In this document: positions 17,089 to 25,692 of the stretch, piece by piece
Layout of the letters: each line of letters starts with the position of its first letter
How positions within the stretch are numbered: position 1 is the stretch's first letter
Notes under the pieces: generated by a model
The model's database searches: none
The model's input: only the letters and a program-made list of their open reading frames with translations
Told to the model about the DNA's origin: nothing
Origin: Streptomyces sp. SAJ15
GTDB lineage: Bacteria; Actinomycetota; Actinomycetes; Streptomycetales; Streptomycetaceae
DNA length: 64,000 nt
Assembly: GCF_007595705.1 (NCBI RefSeq)
Contig: NZ_NISY01000007.1
Coordinates: forward strand, 186,001-250,000
Direction: 5' to 3'
Made by a program: the position numbers and the translations under genes

Positions 17089-17196
17089 GGGCCCATGCTG
17101 CCGTACGGCCCGCGGGCGACGCACCGGATTGCCCTGTGGGCGAAGCGGCGGGTCCGGGGCGCGCGGGCGCGCGGAGGGGTCGGGCCGGGTGTGTTC

Positions 17197-17562
17197 TCAG
17201 GCGCCGGCGGCGGGGCTCGTGTCGTCTTCGGCGCCGGTCGAGTTCGCGAGGGTTTCGTGGTGGCGGATGACCTCGGCGATGATGAAGTTGAGGAGCTTCT
17301 CCGCGAAGGCGGGGTCGAGCTTGGCGCTTTCGGCGAGCTGGCGGAGGCGGGTGATCTGGCGGGCCTCGCGGGCGGGGTCGGCCGGGGGGAGCTTGTGGGT
17401 GGCCTTGAGCCGGCCGACCTGCTGGGTGCACTTGAAGCGCTCGGCGAGCATGTGGACGACGGCGGCGTCGATGTTGTCGATGCTGTCGCGCAGCCGGCTG
17501 AGTTCGGCGGCCACCTGTTCGTCGATGCCGGGGCGGTCGGTTTCGGTCTCGCTGTTGTTCAT
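17197..17562 (-). CDS. Chorismate mutase (AroQ class)
   Basis: Converts chorismate to prephenate, the branch to phenylalanine and tyrosine. 121 residues, all-helical AroQ fold: LSRLRDSIDNIDAAVVHML, ERFKCTQQVGRLKA (Arg/Lys active-site residues), REARQITRLRQLA, LLNFIIAEVIRHHE. The C-terminus is an acidic disordered tail. No signal peptide, so intracellular. The ATG is 9 bases after the AraC-gene stop on the same strand. TAGGCT ends 6 bases before it, so a leaderless internal promoter is possible. Confidence 0.92.
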   Translation of the reverse strand: MNNSETETDRPGIDEQVAAELSRLRDSIDNIDAAVVHMLAERFKCTQQVGRLKATHKLPPADPAREARQITRLRQLAESAKLDPAFAEKLLNFIIAEVIRHHETLANSTGAEDDTSPAAGA

Positions 17563-17571
17563 GCGCAGAGC

Positions 17572-18465
17572 CTATGGGGAACGACCGTCGGTCGCGGAGT
17601 GTGACCGGATGGTGGGCGGGTGGTCGGGGTCGGGGACGCGGTCGGTGAAGCCGCCGGGGACGGCCTGGCCCTGTTGGGCGCGGAAGCGGGCGGGGGCGGT
17701 GCCGACGCGGCGGGTGAAGAGGCGGCTGAAGTAGGCGGGGTCGTCGTAGCCGACGCGGCGGGCGACGGCGGCGATGGGGAGTTCGGTGCCGATGAGGAGT
17801 TCCTTGGCGCGGCCGAGGCGGATGCCGAGGAGGTAGTCCTTGGGGCCGCAGCCGGCGCCGCGGCGTACGGCGGTGCGCAGTTCGGCGGGGGTCATGCCGT
17901 GGCGGGCGGCGTGTTCGGTGACGGAGAGGGGTTGGCAGGCGTCGCGGGCGAGGGCGGCCAGTACCGGGTCGCTGCCGGTGTCGGCGCGGGCGCGGCGCAG
18001 GGCGACGAGGAGTTCGTGGACGGCGGCGGCGGTCTCGACTTCCAGGTAGGGGTTGCCGTGGCGGGCGGCGCGGACGATGCGGCCGATGGCGGCGCGGGCG
18101 GTGGCGGTGTCGGAGAGGGGGACGACGGGGTGGTCGGGGTCGATGTAGCCGAGTTCGGTGTAGCTCGCGGTGGCGGCTCCGGTGAAGTCGACGAAGCTCT
18201 CGTCCCAGCAGGGGTCCGGGGCGTAGTGGTGCGGTACGCCGGGGGTGAGCCAGAGCAGGGCGGGGGCGGCCACGGGCCGGCGGGGGCCGTCGGGGCCGCG
18301 GAACCAGCCGGTGCCGGCGCTGATCACCACGGCGACGTGGTGGTCGAGGGTGCGTGGGCCGACGGCGGGCAGGGTGCCGTGTTGGAGTCCCACGCCGAGG
18401 CAGACCAGGCCGAGCCGGTGGTGGACCGGTCCGGGCGTGAAGTACCGCATCCAGGTGTGGTACAC
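17572..18465 (-). CDS. AraC-family transcriptional regulator
   Basis: 297 residues: an N-terminal cupin-type sensing domain (HVAVVISAGTGWFRG, LLWLTPGVPHHYAPDP, a sugar-binding-type pocket) and a C-terminal double HTH (about 190-275: LSVTEHAARHGMTPAELRTA, IAAVARRVGYDDPAYFSRLF, RRVGTAPARFRAQ). GTG start with GGAGGAGGGAG upstream. The neighbour upstream on the same strand encodes a GH101 glycosidase 91 bases away. AraC proteins of this kind often control sugar use, so that gene is a plausible target; inference from proximity. Confidence 0.9.
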   Translation of the reverse strand: MYHTWMRYFTPGPVHHRLGLVCLGVGLQHGTLPAVGPRTLDHHVAVVISAGTGWFRGPDGPRRPVAAPALLWLTPGVPHHYAPDPCWDESFVDFTGAATASYTELGYIDPDHPVVPLSDTATARAAIGRIVRAARHGNPYLEVETAAAVHELLVALRRARADTGSDPVLAALARDACQPLSVTEHAARHGMTPAELRTAVRRGAGCGPKDYLLGIRLGRAKELLIGTELPIAAVARRVGYDDPAYFSRLFTRRVGTAPARFRAQQGQAVPGGFTDRVPDPDHPPTIRSHSATDGRSP

Positions 18466-18556
18466 GCGCGCTCCCTCCTCCTGGCGCCACGCCGATCTTC
18501 ATCCATGGGTGGGCGCGCCGCCAGAGGGAGGGGTCCGGGATGCCCCGGTTCGTCGG

Positions 18557-21500
18557 CTACACCACCTCCACCACGAGGAAGGCGTCCAGGGTGAACTCGG
18601 CGGTGCCGCTGTCGCCGGTCTTCCGGAGCCCCACCCATGCCTCCCCGTCGGGGGGTGCGGTGAACTCGTAGGCGTGGGTGGTCGGGGCGGTGGCCACCGG
18701 GAGCGGGGTCCGCTGCAGCTCGCGTGGGCCGGGCTCGTCGACGGCGGTGATCCAGGCGTACTGGCCGGCGGTCTCGTTCTCGTAGCGGAAGCTCACCCGG
18801 TAGCGGTGGCCGGGACGGAAGCGGACGGTGTGCGGGACGGTGCGGTAGACCACGCCGGTGTTCTCACCTCGCGACTTGAGCGATTCGCGGCCGTCGATGA
18901 CGTCGTCGACGGCCTTGCCGTTCCAGCCGCGCTGGGTGTACGGGGCGTGGCGCTGGGCGATGTGGGTGCGCGGGTCGGTGGTGCCGCCCGCGTCACCCTT
19001 GACGAAGGGCCCCCAGCCCTGCGGCACGTGTTCGAAGTCCTCCCAGACCAGGGCGCCGGGCCGGGTGGGGCGCGGGGCGGGGACGATGCGCAGGTTGTCG
19101 AAGCGGACGCGGGCCTCGCCGGGTGCGGTGCGGAGGGTGAGGGTCACCGGGCCGCCGCCGGCGGGGACGGTGAACCAGGTGGTCAGGCGCTGGAAGCGGG
19201 TGCCGTGTTTGCGGTCGGCGGCGACGTGGTTGACGGCGGTGGAGGTGTCGGTCCAGTTCTCGGCGGTGACGCCGTCGGCGGTGTGGACGGCGAGCGTGGC
19301 GCGGCGCCGTTGCCCGGCGGTGGCGCCGACCTCGACCTGTACGGAGGCCGCGTAGGCGCCGGGGGCGAGGCGGGCCACGCGCTGGCCGACCTCGGCGGCC
19401 GTTCCGGCGTCGATGACCAGCTCGTAGTCGCCCAGCTCGCTGCGGTGTACGGCGGCCGGGCCGCGGACGTGCCAGCCGGTGAGCGTTCCGGAGTGGAAGC
19501 CGGGGTCGTGGAGCGGGGTGCCCTGTCCCCAGCGGGGCTCGGGCTGGGCGGGGGCCGGCTCGGGGTAGATCACGTACGGCTGGTCGGGGTCGGCGTCGAT
19601 GGTCACGGTGTCGGATCGGACGGGCAGTTCGGCGATGTGTTCCCGGCCCTGGTCGGTCAGCCGGTAGAGCGTGACGGTGCGCCGGCCGGCCCAGCCGCGC
19701 GGCAGCCGCCAGCTGGTGGTGCCGCCCGTCGGGTGGTAGTGGTACAGCTTGGCGGGGTCGGTGGCGTCGCGCGGCTCCCAGGGCAGCAGGTAGCGGCCGC
19801 CGTCGTAGACGAGTCGTCCGTCGGTGGTGATGCGCCGGACGCCGTCCGCGTCGCCGACCGTGGTGCGGGTGGGGCCCTCGAAGGTGATCTCGTGGTCGCG
19901 CCAGGTGCGGACGGGGTACGCCTGGAGGTACTTGGCGGGCAGGCTGTCGGTCCAGATGAGGCGGTAGAAGGCGGTCCAGTCGGTCTTGCCGACCCAACCC
20001 TCGAAGTTGCCGGTGCGGGCGATGCCCAGCAGGGTGGGCCACTTGTCGGCGAAGACGTCCTTCTGGTGGTTGCGGAGGAAGCGGATGAGGCGGGAGTTGA
20101 CGCCGCGTGAGGTGTCGGGGCCGTAGTCGGTCTCGGTGGCCCAGTGGGACCACAGCGCGGAGCGCTCCAGGCCGTGTCCCCATTCGGTGGTGACGCGCCA
20201 GCCCTGTGCGCGCAGGGCGCGCTGGAGGCGGTCGGAGGTCCAGCCGGACTCGCGGAAGACGTCGATGTAGAGGGTGTTCAGGGCGGGATCGGTCTGGGCG
20301 CGCAGGTCCGCGAACCTGCGGATGATGTCGCCGGAGACCAGGTCGCGGCGCTGGTCGATGCGGTAGGACTGGTCCAGCCAGTCCCACTGTGCGTCGGTCT
20401 GGTCCACGAGCGTCTCGGAGAAGGCGTGGGCGACGGGGTAGGACTCGGTGGCGTTGACGTGCACGCCGAAGTCGCTGTGCCAGGCGCGGCCCTCGCGGAG
20501 CAGGGTGTTGAGGTCGGCGAGGCCGCCGGCGCGCCGGTTGTAGTTGCCGGCGTAGTCGGGGTGGGCGGAGTCGTGGCCCTCCGACTGGTAGCCCTTGAGC
20601 AGGGTGTACTGCCGCAGGCCGTCGGTGGCCAGGCAGATCCGTTTGACGTTGTCGAGGGTGGCCAGGAACGGGTTGGTGGCCTGGCTGGCGAAGTTGAAGG
20701 GGATGTGGGGGACGACCCGCAGGTGCTGGTCGTCGGCGCCCAGCGGGTCGGTCATGATGTCGCGCAGCGCGATGGCGGCGTCCTGCCAGTCGATGACGCC
20801 GTCGCCGTTGCGGTCGCCGGTGATGATGACGGTGGCGTACGGCAGCGGTTCGGTCGCGTCGACGGGCGAGCCGGCGGCCCGGTGGGTCCACTGGCCGGGG
20901 CCCAGTCGGGCGACGGTGTGGCCGTCGACGACGCTGGTCTGCCGCCACAGCCGTCCGTTCTCCCAGGTGGTGCCGGCGGCGGAGGACGGCCTGTCCCAGA
21001 CGGTGTTGGTCTCGACGGCCGCGGCGAGCCGGTCGGTGGCGACGACGGCGTACGCGCAGCCGAGGGGTGCCGGGTCGGGGGCGGGCGGCCGTCCGGGCGA
21101 CCCGGCGGCGGCCACGGAGACGAGGGTGTCGCCGCTCTTCGCCTTGTCCAGTTCGACGCGGGCGGCGTAGAGCGTGGCGCCGGGTTGGTCGTCGCGCACG
21201 CTGAGCAGCGCGAGGCCGGGGAAGCGCAGGGTGCCGACGCGCAGCGTCTCGGTGTCGGTGACGCGGGTGACCCGCCAGTGCAGCCGGTCGCCGCGCACCC
21301 GGATCTCTACGACGATCTCGGTACCGCCGTCGAAGGCGAGGGTGTGGGTGACGCGGTCCGCGCGGGCGGTGGCGGTGACCCGCGGAGTCAGCTCGATGTC
21401 GTCGACGAGCACCGAGCGGACCGGCTCCGGCTGGCCGTACAGCGTGGCGCCGGTGGTGCGGTCGGTGTACGACAGGACGCGGGGGAAGCCCCGGTCGACC

Positions 21501-21733
21501 CGGACCTCCAGCCGCCGGGAACGGATCACGGCCTGGCCGCCGGGCGCGGCCGTGCGTCCCCGGCCGGGGCCGGCGCCGGTGCCGGCGCGGCCGGCCGCGA
21601 AGGCGTCGTCGTGCGGCGCGAGGGCGCCCAGTCCGGCCAGTGCCGTCGTGGCGACGACCGCCCTGCGGCTCGGCGGCCGGTCCCGCTCCCCCGCCCGCTC
21701 CCGCCCCTGCTCCGGTTCCCGGTATCCGCTCAC
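18557..21733 (-). CDS. Secreted endo-alpha-N-acetylgalactosaminidase-like glycosidase (GH101 family)
   Basis: 1058 residues, predicted to release the Gal-GalNAc disaccharide from mucin-type O-glycans. GTG start with GAGGAG 8 bases upstream. The N-terminus has a twin-arginine signal (PPSRRAVVATTALAGLG). A beta-sandwich precedes the (beta/alpha)8 catalytic domain, which shows LYIDVFRESG with probable nucleophile Asp 491, then GWRVTTEWGHG with probable acid/base Glu 517, and ARTGNFEGWVGKTDWTAFYR. The loop between the two acids is a few residues shorter than in characterised bifidobacterial and pneumococcal enzymes. Beta-rich carbohydrate-binding-type modules follow (RVRFDNLRIVPAP). There is no LPXTG anchor, so it is released. 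Confidence 0.85.
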   Translation of the reverse strand: MSGYREPEQGRERAGERDRPPSRRAVVATTALAGLGALAPHDDAFAAGRAGTGAGPGRGRTAAPGGQAVIRSRRLEVRVDRGFPRVLSYTDRTTGATLYGQPEPVRSVLVDDIELTPRVTATARADRVTHTLAFDGGTEIVVEIRVRGDRLHWRVTRVTDTETLRVGTLRFPGLALLSVRDDQPGATLYAARVELDKAKSGDTLVSVAAAGSPGRPPAPDPAPLGCAYAVVATDRLAAAVETNTVWDRPSSAAGTTWENGRLWRQTSVVDGHTVARLGPGQWTHRAAGSPVDATEPLPYATVIITGDRNGDGVIDWQDAAIALRDIMTDPLGADDQHLRVVPHIPFNFASQATNPFLATLDNVKRICLATDGLRQYTLLKGYQSEGHDSAHPDYAGNYNRRAGGLADLNTLLREGRAWHSDFGVHVNATESYPVAHAFSETLVDQTDAQWDWLDQSYRIDQRRDLVSGDIIRRFADLRAQTDPALNTLYIDVFRESGWTSDRLQRALRAQGWRVTTEWGHGLERSALWSHWATETDYGPDTSRGVNSRLIRFLRNHQKDVFADKWPTLLGIARTGNFEGWVGKTDWTAFYRLIWTDSLPAKYLQAYPVRTWRDHEITFEGPTRTTVGDADGVRRITTDGRLVYDGGRYLLPWEPRDATDPAKLYHYHPTGGTTSWRLPRGWAGRRTVTLYRLTDQGREHIAELPVRSDTVTIDADPDQPYVIYPEPAPAQPEPRWGQGTPLHDPGFHSGTLTGWHVRGPAAVHRSELGDYELVIDAGTAAEVGQRVARLAPGAYAASVQVEVGATAGQRRRATLAVHTADGVTAENWTDTSTAVNHVAADRKHGTRFQRLTTWFTVPAGGGPVTLTLRTAPGEARVRFDNLRIVPAPRPTRPGALVWEDFEHVPQGWGPFVKGDAGGTTDPRTHIAQRHAPYTQRGWNGKAVDDVIDGRESLKSRGENTGVVYRTVPHTVRFRPGHRYRVSFRYENETAGQYAWITAVDEPGPRELQRTPLPVATAPTTHAYEFTAPPDGEAWVGLRKTGDSGTAEFTLDAFLVVEVV

Positions 21734-21860
21734 CGTGCCCGCTCCTCCACCTCGCCGCCGGGTGTGTCGACTGCACACAGTGGGGCGGAGGCGGCGTGGG
21801 GGCCATGGACGGAGTGCGGCGGGTGTTGGACTCATGTCGGCTGGCGCCGCTCTCCGGGGC

Positions 21861-21945
21861 CGGTCGGCGGGAGCTCTGAGGTCAGTCGGTCGGCGGGACC
21901 TCTCGGGGAGCCGGTCGGCGGGAGCTCAGGGGAGTCGGTCGGCGG
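21861..21945. repeat. Four degenerate direct repeats upstream of the GH101 gene
   Basis: The core CGGTCGGCGGGAGCTC or a close variant begins at 21861, 21887, 21912 and 21936, a spacing of 24-26 bases. The first three are intergenic, 130-200 bases before the GH101 start; the last lies inside the 3' end of the MBL gene. Spacing near AraC half-site distance is suggestive, but simple slippage is equally possible. Confidence 0.6.
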
Positions 21946-22618
21946 CCGCGCGCAGCGCCGCCCCCGCGCCGGAGGTGATCGGATCGCCGTGGCCGAAGCA
22001 GGCGGTCTCCACGTCCAGGGCGGCCTGGGTGCGGAAGGCGGCCGCCATCCGCTCCGGCTCCACGTTGAAGACGCCGGGCATCAGGTATTGGACGTTGGCG
22101 ATGGTGTCGCCGGTGAACAGCACGCCGGAGGCGGGCAGATGGAGGGCGATGCTGCCGTAGGTGTGGCCGGGCACATGGATGACGCGCGCCTGCTCGCCCC
22201 AGTCGAGGGTGTCCCCGTCGGTCAGCTCGCGGTCGACCCGGACCGGCGGCGCCGGCGGCACCTGCGGGCTGTGCGCCTCGTACAGGGGCACCTCCCAGTC
22301 GGCCAGCTTGGGCTCCGGCAGCGGCGCGGAGCCGTCGATCACCGGCGCGTCGGCGGCCCCGGCCAGCACCCGGGCCCCGGTGGCGGCGGCCAGCGCGGCG
22401 GCGGAGCCGTAGTGGTCCTTGTGGCAGTGGGTGATGACGATGTCGCGGAGGTCCCGGGGGCCGGCGCCGAGTCCGGCGAGCGCGTCGAGGATCCGCCGCT
22501 CGTGCCCCGCCCAGCCCGCGTCGACGAGGGCGAAGCCCTCGGGGAGTCGTATGGCGTACGCCTGGCCGACTCCGAAGTTCAGCATCCATACGGCGTCGGT
22601 GACCTGTGTGATCTTCAT
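21926..22618 (-). CDS. MBL-fold metallo-hydrolase
   Basis: 230-residue metallo-beta-lactamase-fold hydrolase. The di-zinc motif THCHKDHYGS (HxHxDH) follows DAGWAGHE. Further metal ligands are His in VIHVPGHTYGSIALH, Asp in VLFTGDTI, and His in CFGHGDP, all in family order. No signal peptide is seen. Substrate unknown: glyoxalase II-like thioesters, lactones and other esters are all possible. It sits between the trypsin gene and the GH101 gene on the same strand, but a terminator-like hairpin upstream suggests its own transcription. Confidence 0.88.
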   Translation of the reverse strand: MKITQVTDAVWMLNFGVGQAYAIRLPEGFALVDAGWAGHERRILDALAGLGAGPRDLRDIVITHCHKDHYGSAAALAAATGARVLAGAADAPVIDGSAPLPEPKLADWEVPLYEAHSPQVPPAPPVRVDRELTDGDTLDWGEQARVIHVPGHTYGSIALHLPASGVLFTGDTIANVQYLMPGVFNVEPERMAAAFRTQAALDVETACFGHGDPITSGAGAALRAAADRLP

Positions 22619-22701
22619 GGGGCCGACTGTAGGGAGGGCGGGGCGGGCCGCCGAGGGGGCTCAGCCGGCCGCGAACACGCCGAGGGCGAACGTGTCGCGG
22701 C

Positions 22702-22740
22702 GCCGCCCCCGACCGGGAGGAAGGCCCGGCCGGGGGCGGC
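22702..22740 (-). terminator. Hairpin after the trypsin gene
   Basis: GCCGCCCCCG (22702-22711) pairs with CGGGGGCGGC (22731-22740), extended inward by CCGGG/CCCGG after a single mismatch. Located about 140 bases beyond the protease stop and about 85 bases before the MBL start. Confidence 0.7.
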
Positions 22741-22880
22741 TGCCCGCGTGCGGTGAGTGTGCCGCGAGTGGGGGGTTGTGCGGGGTGGGGTGTGAGTCGG
22801 GTCGGTGGGTCGGGCGGGTCCGGTTGGGGCCGGGCCCGCCCGCGCGGTGTGCGTCGGGAGGGGGATCAGTCGGGTGGGGA

Positions 22881-23714
22881 TCAGCCGCCGAGTTGGGCCG
22901 CCGCCGCCTTGATGTCCTTGGCGAAGGTGCTCACCTCGGCGTAGACGCCGGGGTAGTTGGGCCGGGCGCAGCCCTGGCCCCAGCTGACGATGCCGACCTG
23001 TATCCACTGGCCGGCGTTGTCCTTGCGGAACATCGGGCCGCCGGAGTCGCCCTGGCAGGTGTCGACGCCGCCCTGGGCGTAGCCGGCGCAGATCTCTTCG
23101 GCCGGGACCAGGCTGTTGCCGTAGGAGCGCTGGCAGCTGGCGTCGTCGACGAAGGGGACGGTGGCCTTCAGCAGATAGCGCTGCTGGCTGCCGCCCTCGC
23201 GCGCCGCTCCCCAGCCGGCGACCTGGAAGTCGCCGTTGTCGAACTCCTTGGTCTCAGCGATCTTGAGGGTGGGCTGGTTGACGGGCTTGGCGAGCTTGAT
23301 CAGCGCCCAGTCCTTGCCCTGGCCGTCGTAGCCGGGGGCCTGGAGGACGCGGGTGGACTTGACCTTGATGGCGCTGGAGCTCTGCAGGTCGACCACGCCG
23401 GCGGTCGCGGTGATGGAGGTGTCGCTGCCGCTGCCGTCTACGCAGTGCGCGGCGGTGAGCACGAGCGTCTTGGAGTAGAGCGCGCCGCCGCACCCCATGG
23501 ACAGTCGCACCATGAAGGGGTACTCACCCTGCGCGGCGCGTGTGCCGCCGACGACGGGCGGGGCCGCCTGGGCGCTGGCGGCGGGTGGGGTCGCCTTGGC
23601 GCCGGTGGCTCCGTCGGAGTGGGCGAGGGCGGTGCCGGGGAACAGGCTGACCGCGGCGAGCCCGACCGCTCCGGCTGCGAGAGATCTCTTGACGTGCTTC
23701 AGGATGTTCCGCAA
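22881..23714 (-). CDS. Secreted trypsin-like serine protease (S1A)
   Basis: 277-residue preproprotease. TTG start (23714) with AAAGGAC 5 bases upstream. Signal peptide RNILKHVKRSLAAGAVGLAA to GTALA, then a short propeptide ending before the mature start VVGGTRAAQGEYPF. The catalytic triad is visible: His in LTAAHC, Asp in DWALIKL, Ser in CQGDSGGPMF. Asp six residues before the Ser (GVDTCQGDS) predicts trypsin specificity for Arg/Lys. Six Cys can form three disulfides, as in Streptomyces griseus trypsin. A strong promoter and an inverted repeat lie upstream. Confidence 0.93.
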   Translation of the reverse strand: MRNILKHVKRSLAAGAVGLAAVSLFPGTALAHSDGATGAKATPPAASAQAAPPVVGGTRAAQGEYPFMVRLSMGCGGALYSKTLVLTAAHCVDGSGSDTSITATAGVVDLQSSSAIKVKSTRVLQAPGYDGQGKDWALIKLAKPVNQPTLKIAETKEFDNGDFQVAGWGAAREGGSQQRYLLKATVPFVDDASCQRSYGNSLVPAEEICAGYAQGGVDTCQGDSGGPMFRKDNAGQWIQVGIVSWGQGCARPNYPGVYAEVSTFAKDIKAAAAQLGG

Positions 23715-23747
23715 CGGACGTCCTTTCGTGGGGGGTTGAGCACATGA

Positions 23748-23765
23748 TTGGCACGCACATGCCAA
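23748..23765. promoter_or_regulatory. Inverted repeat in the trypsin leader (candidate operator)
   Basis: TTGGCA-N6-TGCCAA is a perfect 6-bp inverted repeat, centred about 15 bases downstream of the predicted transcription start and 34 bases before the TTG start. The position suits a repressor. The regulator is unknown; the sequence does not fit the AdpA consensus. Confidence 0.45.
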
Positions 23766-23777
23766 CCAGTGGGTGTG

Positions 23778-23806
23778 ATTATGTGGACGTAGTAATGGCG
23801 TGGCAA
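23778..23806 (-). promoter_or_regulatory. Strong promoter of the trypsin gene
   Basis: On the minus strand TTGCCA (23806-23801), a 17-base spacer and CATAAT (23783-23778) match the consensus at 5 of 6 positions each, unusually good for this GC-rich genome. The predicted leader is about 57 bases. Confidence 0.65.
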
Positions 23807-23933
23807 GGGTCGCGTTCCGGCCATGTCCGTTCGCCCACCGGACGGCGCGCGGCGGCGACGACGGCGAAGGGCCGACGGGGGCCGGCCGCGGGCCCATGCC
23901 GTCCGGGGCGGAGACGCGCGGCGCTCCCCGCCC

Positions 23934-23939
23934 TACAGT
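23934..23939 (+). promoter_or_regulatory. -10 element for a leaderless HExxH-protein mRNA
   Basis: TACAGT ends 7 bases before the GTG at 23947. GGAGGG lies in between but is too close to the start to act as a ribosome binding site. Confidence 0.4.
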
Positions 23940-23946
23940 GGAGGGC

Positions 23947-24873
23947 GTGACCGCCCCGGGCATCGCCGTCGAGCACGGGTTCCCGCACCTCGCGACCGTG
24001 CGTTCGGCACTCACCGCGCTCTACCGCCGTCTGTCCTATGACACCGTGCGCACCTTCCCGATCAGCGTGTCCGCCGCCGAGGTGGCCTTTCCCGACGACG
24101 AGGACCTGTATCTCGGGGTGCAGCGCGTCGCCCGGGTCATGGTGCAGCACCTCCGGCTGCCCGACGCCCGCATGATCGTGAGCTTCCGGGAGATGCGGCA
24201 CGCCGGCAACGTGGAGCTCGCCGCCGGGCCCGAGTACTTCATCGAGCTCAACTCGCGCTTCAAGGAGCACCGGCGGGACGTCGGCGCGGCCCTGGCCCAT
24301 GAGGTGACGCACGTCTATCTGCACCGGCTGGGCCTGGAGCTCCCGGGGACCCGGGACAACGAGATCCTCACCGACACCGCCGCCGCGTATCTGGGCGCGG
24401 GCTGGCTGCTGCTCGACGCGTACCGCGAGTCCTCCGTCTCCAGCCAGAAGCTGGGCTATCTGACCCCGGAGGAGTTCGGATACGTCCTGGCCAAGCGGGC
24501 GCTGGTGTTCGACGACGACCCGGCGCCCCGGTTCACCAGCCCCCAGGCGTACGAGGCGTATGCGCAGGGCATGGCGCAGGCCCGCGACGACGCGCGGCAG
24601 CCGCCGCTGGTCGGCTGCGGCTGGTCGGGGCGGCGCCGGTACGCCCGGGACCGCCGGCGCGCCCAGGCGGATCCCCCACGGCCGGGCAGCCGCACGGGCG
24701 GTGGCCCGGGCACCGGCCGGGCCTTCGGCGGGGAGTACGCCTTCGAGGGCCCCGCGCCGCTGCGGGTCTCCTTTCCCTGCCCGACCTGCCACCAGCGGAT
24801 CAGGGTCCCGGTGCGCGGCAGAGTCCGGGCCCGGTGCGGGCTGTGTCGCACGGTGCTGGAGTGCGACACCTGA
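23947..24873 (+). CDS. HExxH metalloprotease-like protein with C-terminal zinc ribbon
   Basis: 308 residues, not assigned to a named family. Residues 118-122 are HEVTH within ALAHEVTHVYLHRLGLE, a zincin-type motif. A possible third ligand lies in the following helix (NEILTDTAAAYLGAGWL, Glu and Asp). A basic, Pro/Gly/Arg-rich linker (about 220-265) leads to a C-terminal ribbon with CPTC and CGLC pairs separated by an Arg/Val-rich turn (RIRVPVRGRVRAR). No signal peptide or membrane segment, so likely cytoplasmic. GTG start chosen because it directly follows a -10 element. Confidence 0.75.
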   Translation: MTAPGIAVEHGFPHLATVRSALTALYRRLSYDTVRTFPISVSAAEVAFPDDEDLYLGVQRVARVMVQHLRLPDARMIVSFREMRHAGNVELAAGPEYFIELNSRFKEHRRDVGAALAHEVTHVYLHRLGLELPGTRDNEILTDTAAAYLGAGWLLLDAYRESSVSSQKLGYLTPEEFGYVLAKRALVFDDDPAPRFTSPQAYEAYAQGMAQARDDARQPPLVGCGWSGRRRYARDRRRAQADPPRPGSRTGGGPGTGRAFGGEYAFEGPAPLRVSFPCPTCHQRIRVPVRGRVRARCGLCRTVLECDT

Positions 24874-24996
24874 CGCGGTGTGAGCCCGTCGGACCGGGTG
24901 GCGTCGCCCTCGCGTCGCCGGCCCGGACGCCGCCGCCCCGACGTGGTCCGACCGCCGGCGTTGCCGGCGCCGGCCGTCGGGTGGGCCGTACGCGGC

Positions 24997-25692
24997 TCAC
25001 GCCCAGCCGTCGAGGGCCTCCATGAAGCCGTCGAAGTCGTCGCGGTGCAGCGTGTGGCCGGCGCCCAGGACGGTACGGACCTCGAAGCCGCGCGACGCCA
25101 GCTCCTTCTTCAGCCCCTCGGAGACCAGCCGGCTCGGGTCGGCGGCCAGCACCAGGGAGGGCACCACGGGCCGCTCCGGCGTCCAGTCGGTCCGCTCGCT
25201 CAGCGGCAGGGTGTGCACGGTGGCCGGATCCCAGTCGGCGAGCGTGGCGACCTCGATGTCCACGTCCGCCTCGTCCCAGCGCGGGTTGAACGACCAGAGC
25301 AGTCGCCGCGACACCGTCTTGATCTGCGCGAAGATCGTCGGATCGAGCATCTGGGTGGACCTGTCGAAGGCCCACGCCGGGTCCGCGTAGACCGCTCGGG
25401 TGGGCCGCAGCCGGTCCGCGGCCAGTGAGAGGGAGAGCGCGCCGATCGAGTGTCCGAGCGCGAACTCGGCGCCGGTCGGCAGCGTCTCGACGAGGTCGTC
25501 GGCGAACAGCTCGATGCGGTACTCGCCGCGCTCGCTGGCGCCGTGGCCGCGCAGGTCGACACCGATGACGCGATAGCCCCGGTCGACCAGCGCGGGGGCG
25601 ACCCGGTGCCAGGTGCGGTGGTCCGACATCAGGCCGTGCACCAGCAGCGCGATCCGATCGCCCGTGCCCCATTCGCGGGTGTGCAGTCGCAT
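24997..25692 (-). CDS. Alpha/beta-fold hydrolase
   Basis: 231 residues of the alpha/beta hydrolase superfamily. Oxyanion strand ALLVHGLMSDHRTWH, then GVDLRGHGAS, nucleophile elbow GHSIGAL, a late Asp in LVLAADPSR and the catalytic His in GAGHTLHRDDFDGF. Substrate unknown; esterase, lactonase and lipid-hydrolase roles are all possible. It follows a GntR regulator gene on the same strand with a 136-base gap, so co-transcription is possible but not certain. ATG at 25692 is the first in-frame start that keeps the conserved N-terminal strand. Confidence 0.85.
   Translation of the reverse strand: MRLHTREWGTGDRIALLVHGLMSDHRTWHRVAPALVDRGYRVIGVDLRGHGASERGEYRIELFADDLVETLPTGAEFALGHSIGALSLSLAADRLRPTRAVYADPAWAFDRSTQMLDPTIFAQIKTVSRRLLWSFNPRWDEADVDIEVATLADWDPATVHTLPLSERTDWTPERPVVPSLVLAADPSRLVSEGLKKELASRGFEVRTVLGAGHTLHRDDFDGFMEALDGWA

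Noticed and set aside
21861..21945. CRISPR array
   Set aside because: Units are contiguous, degenerate, without spacers and without cas genes nearby.
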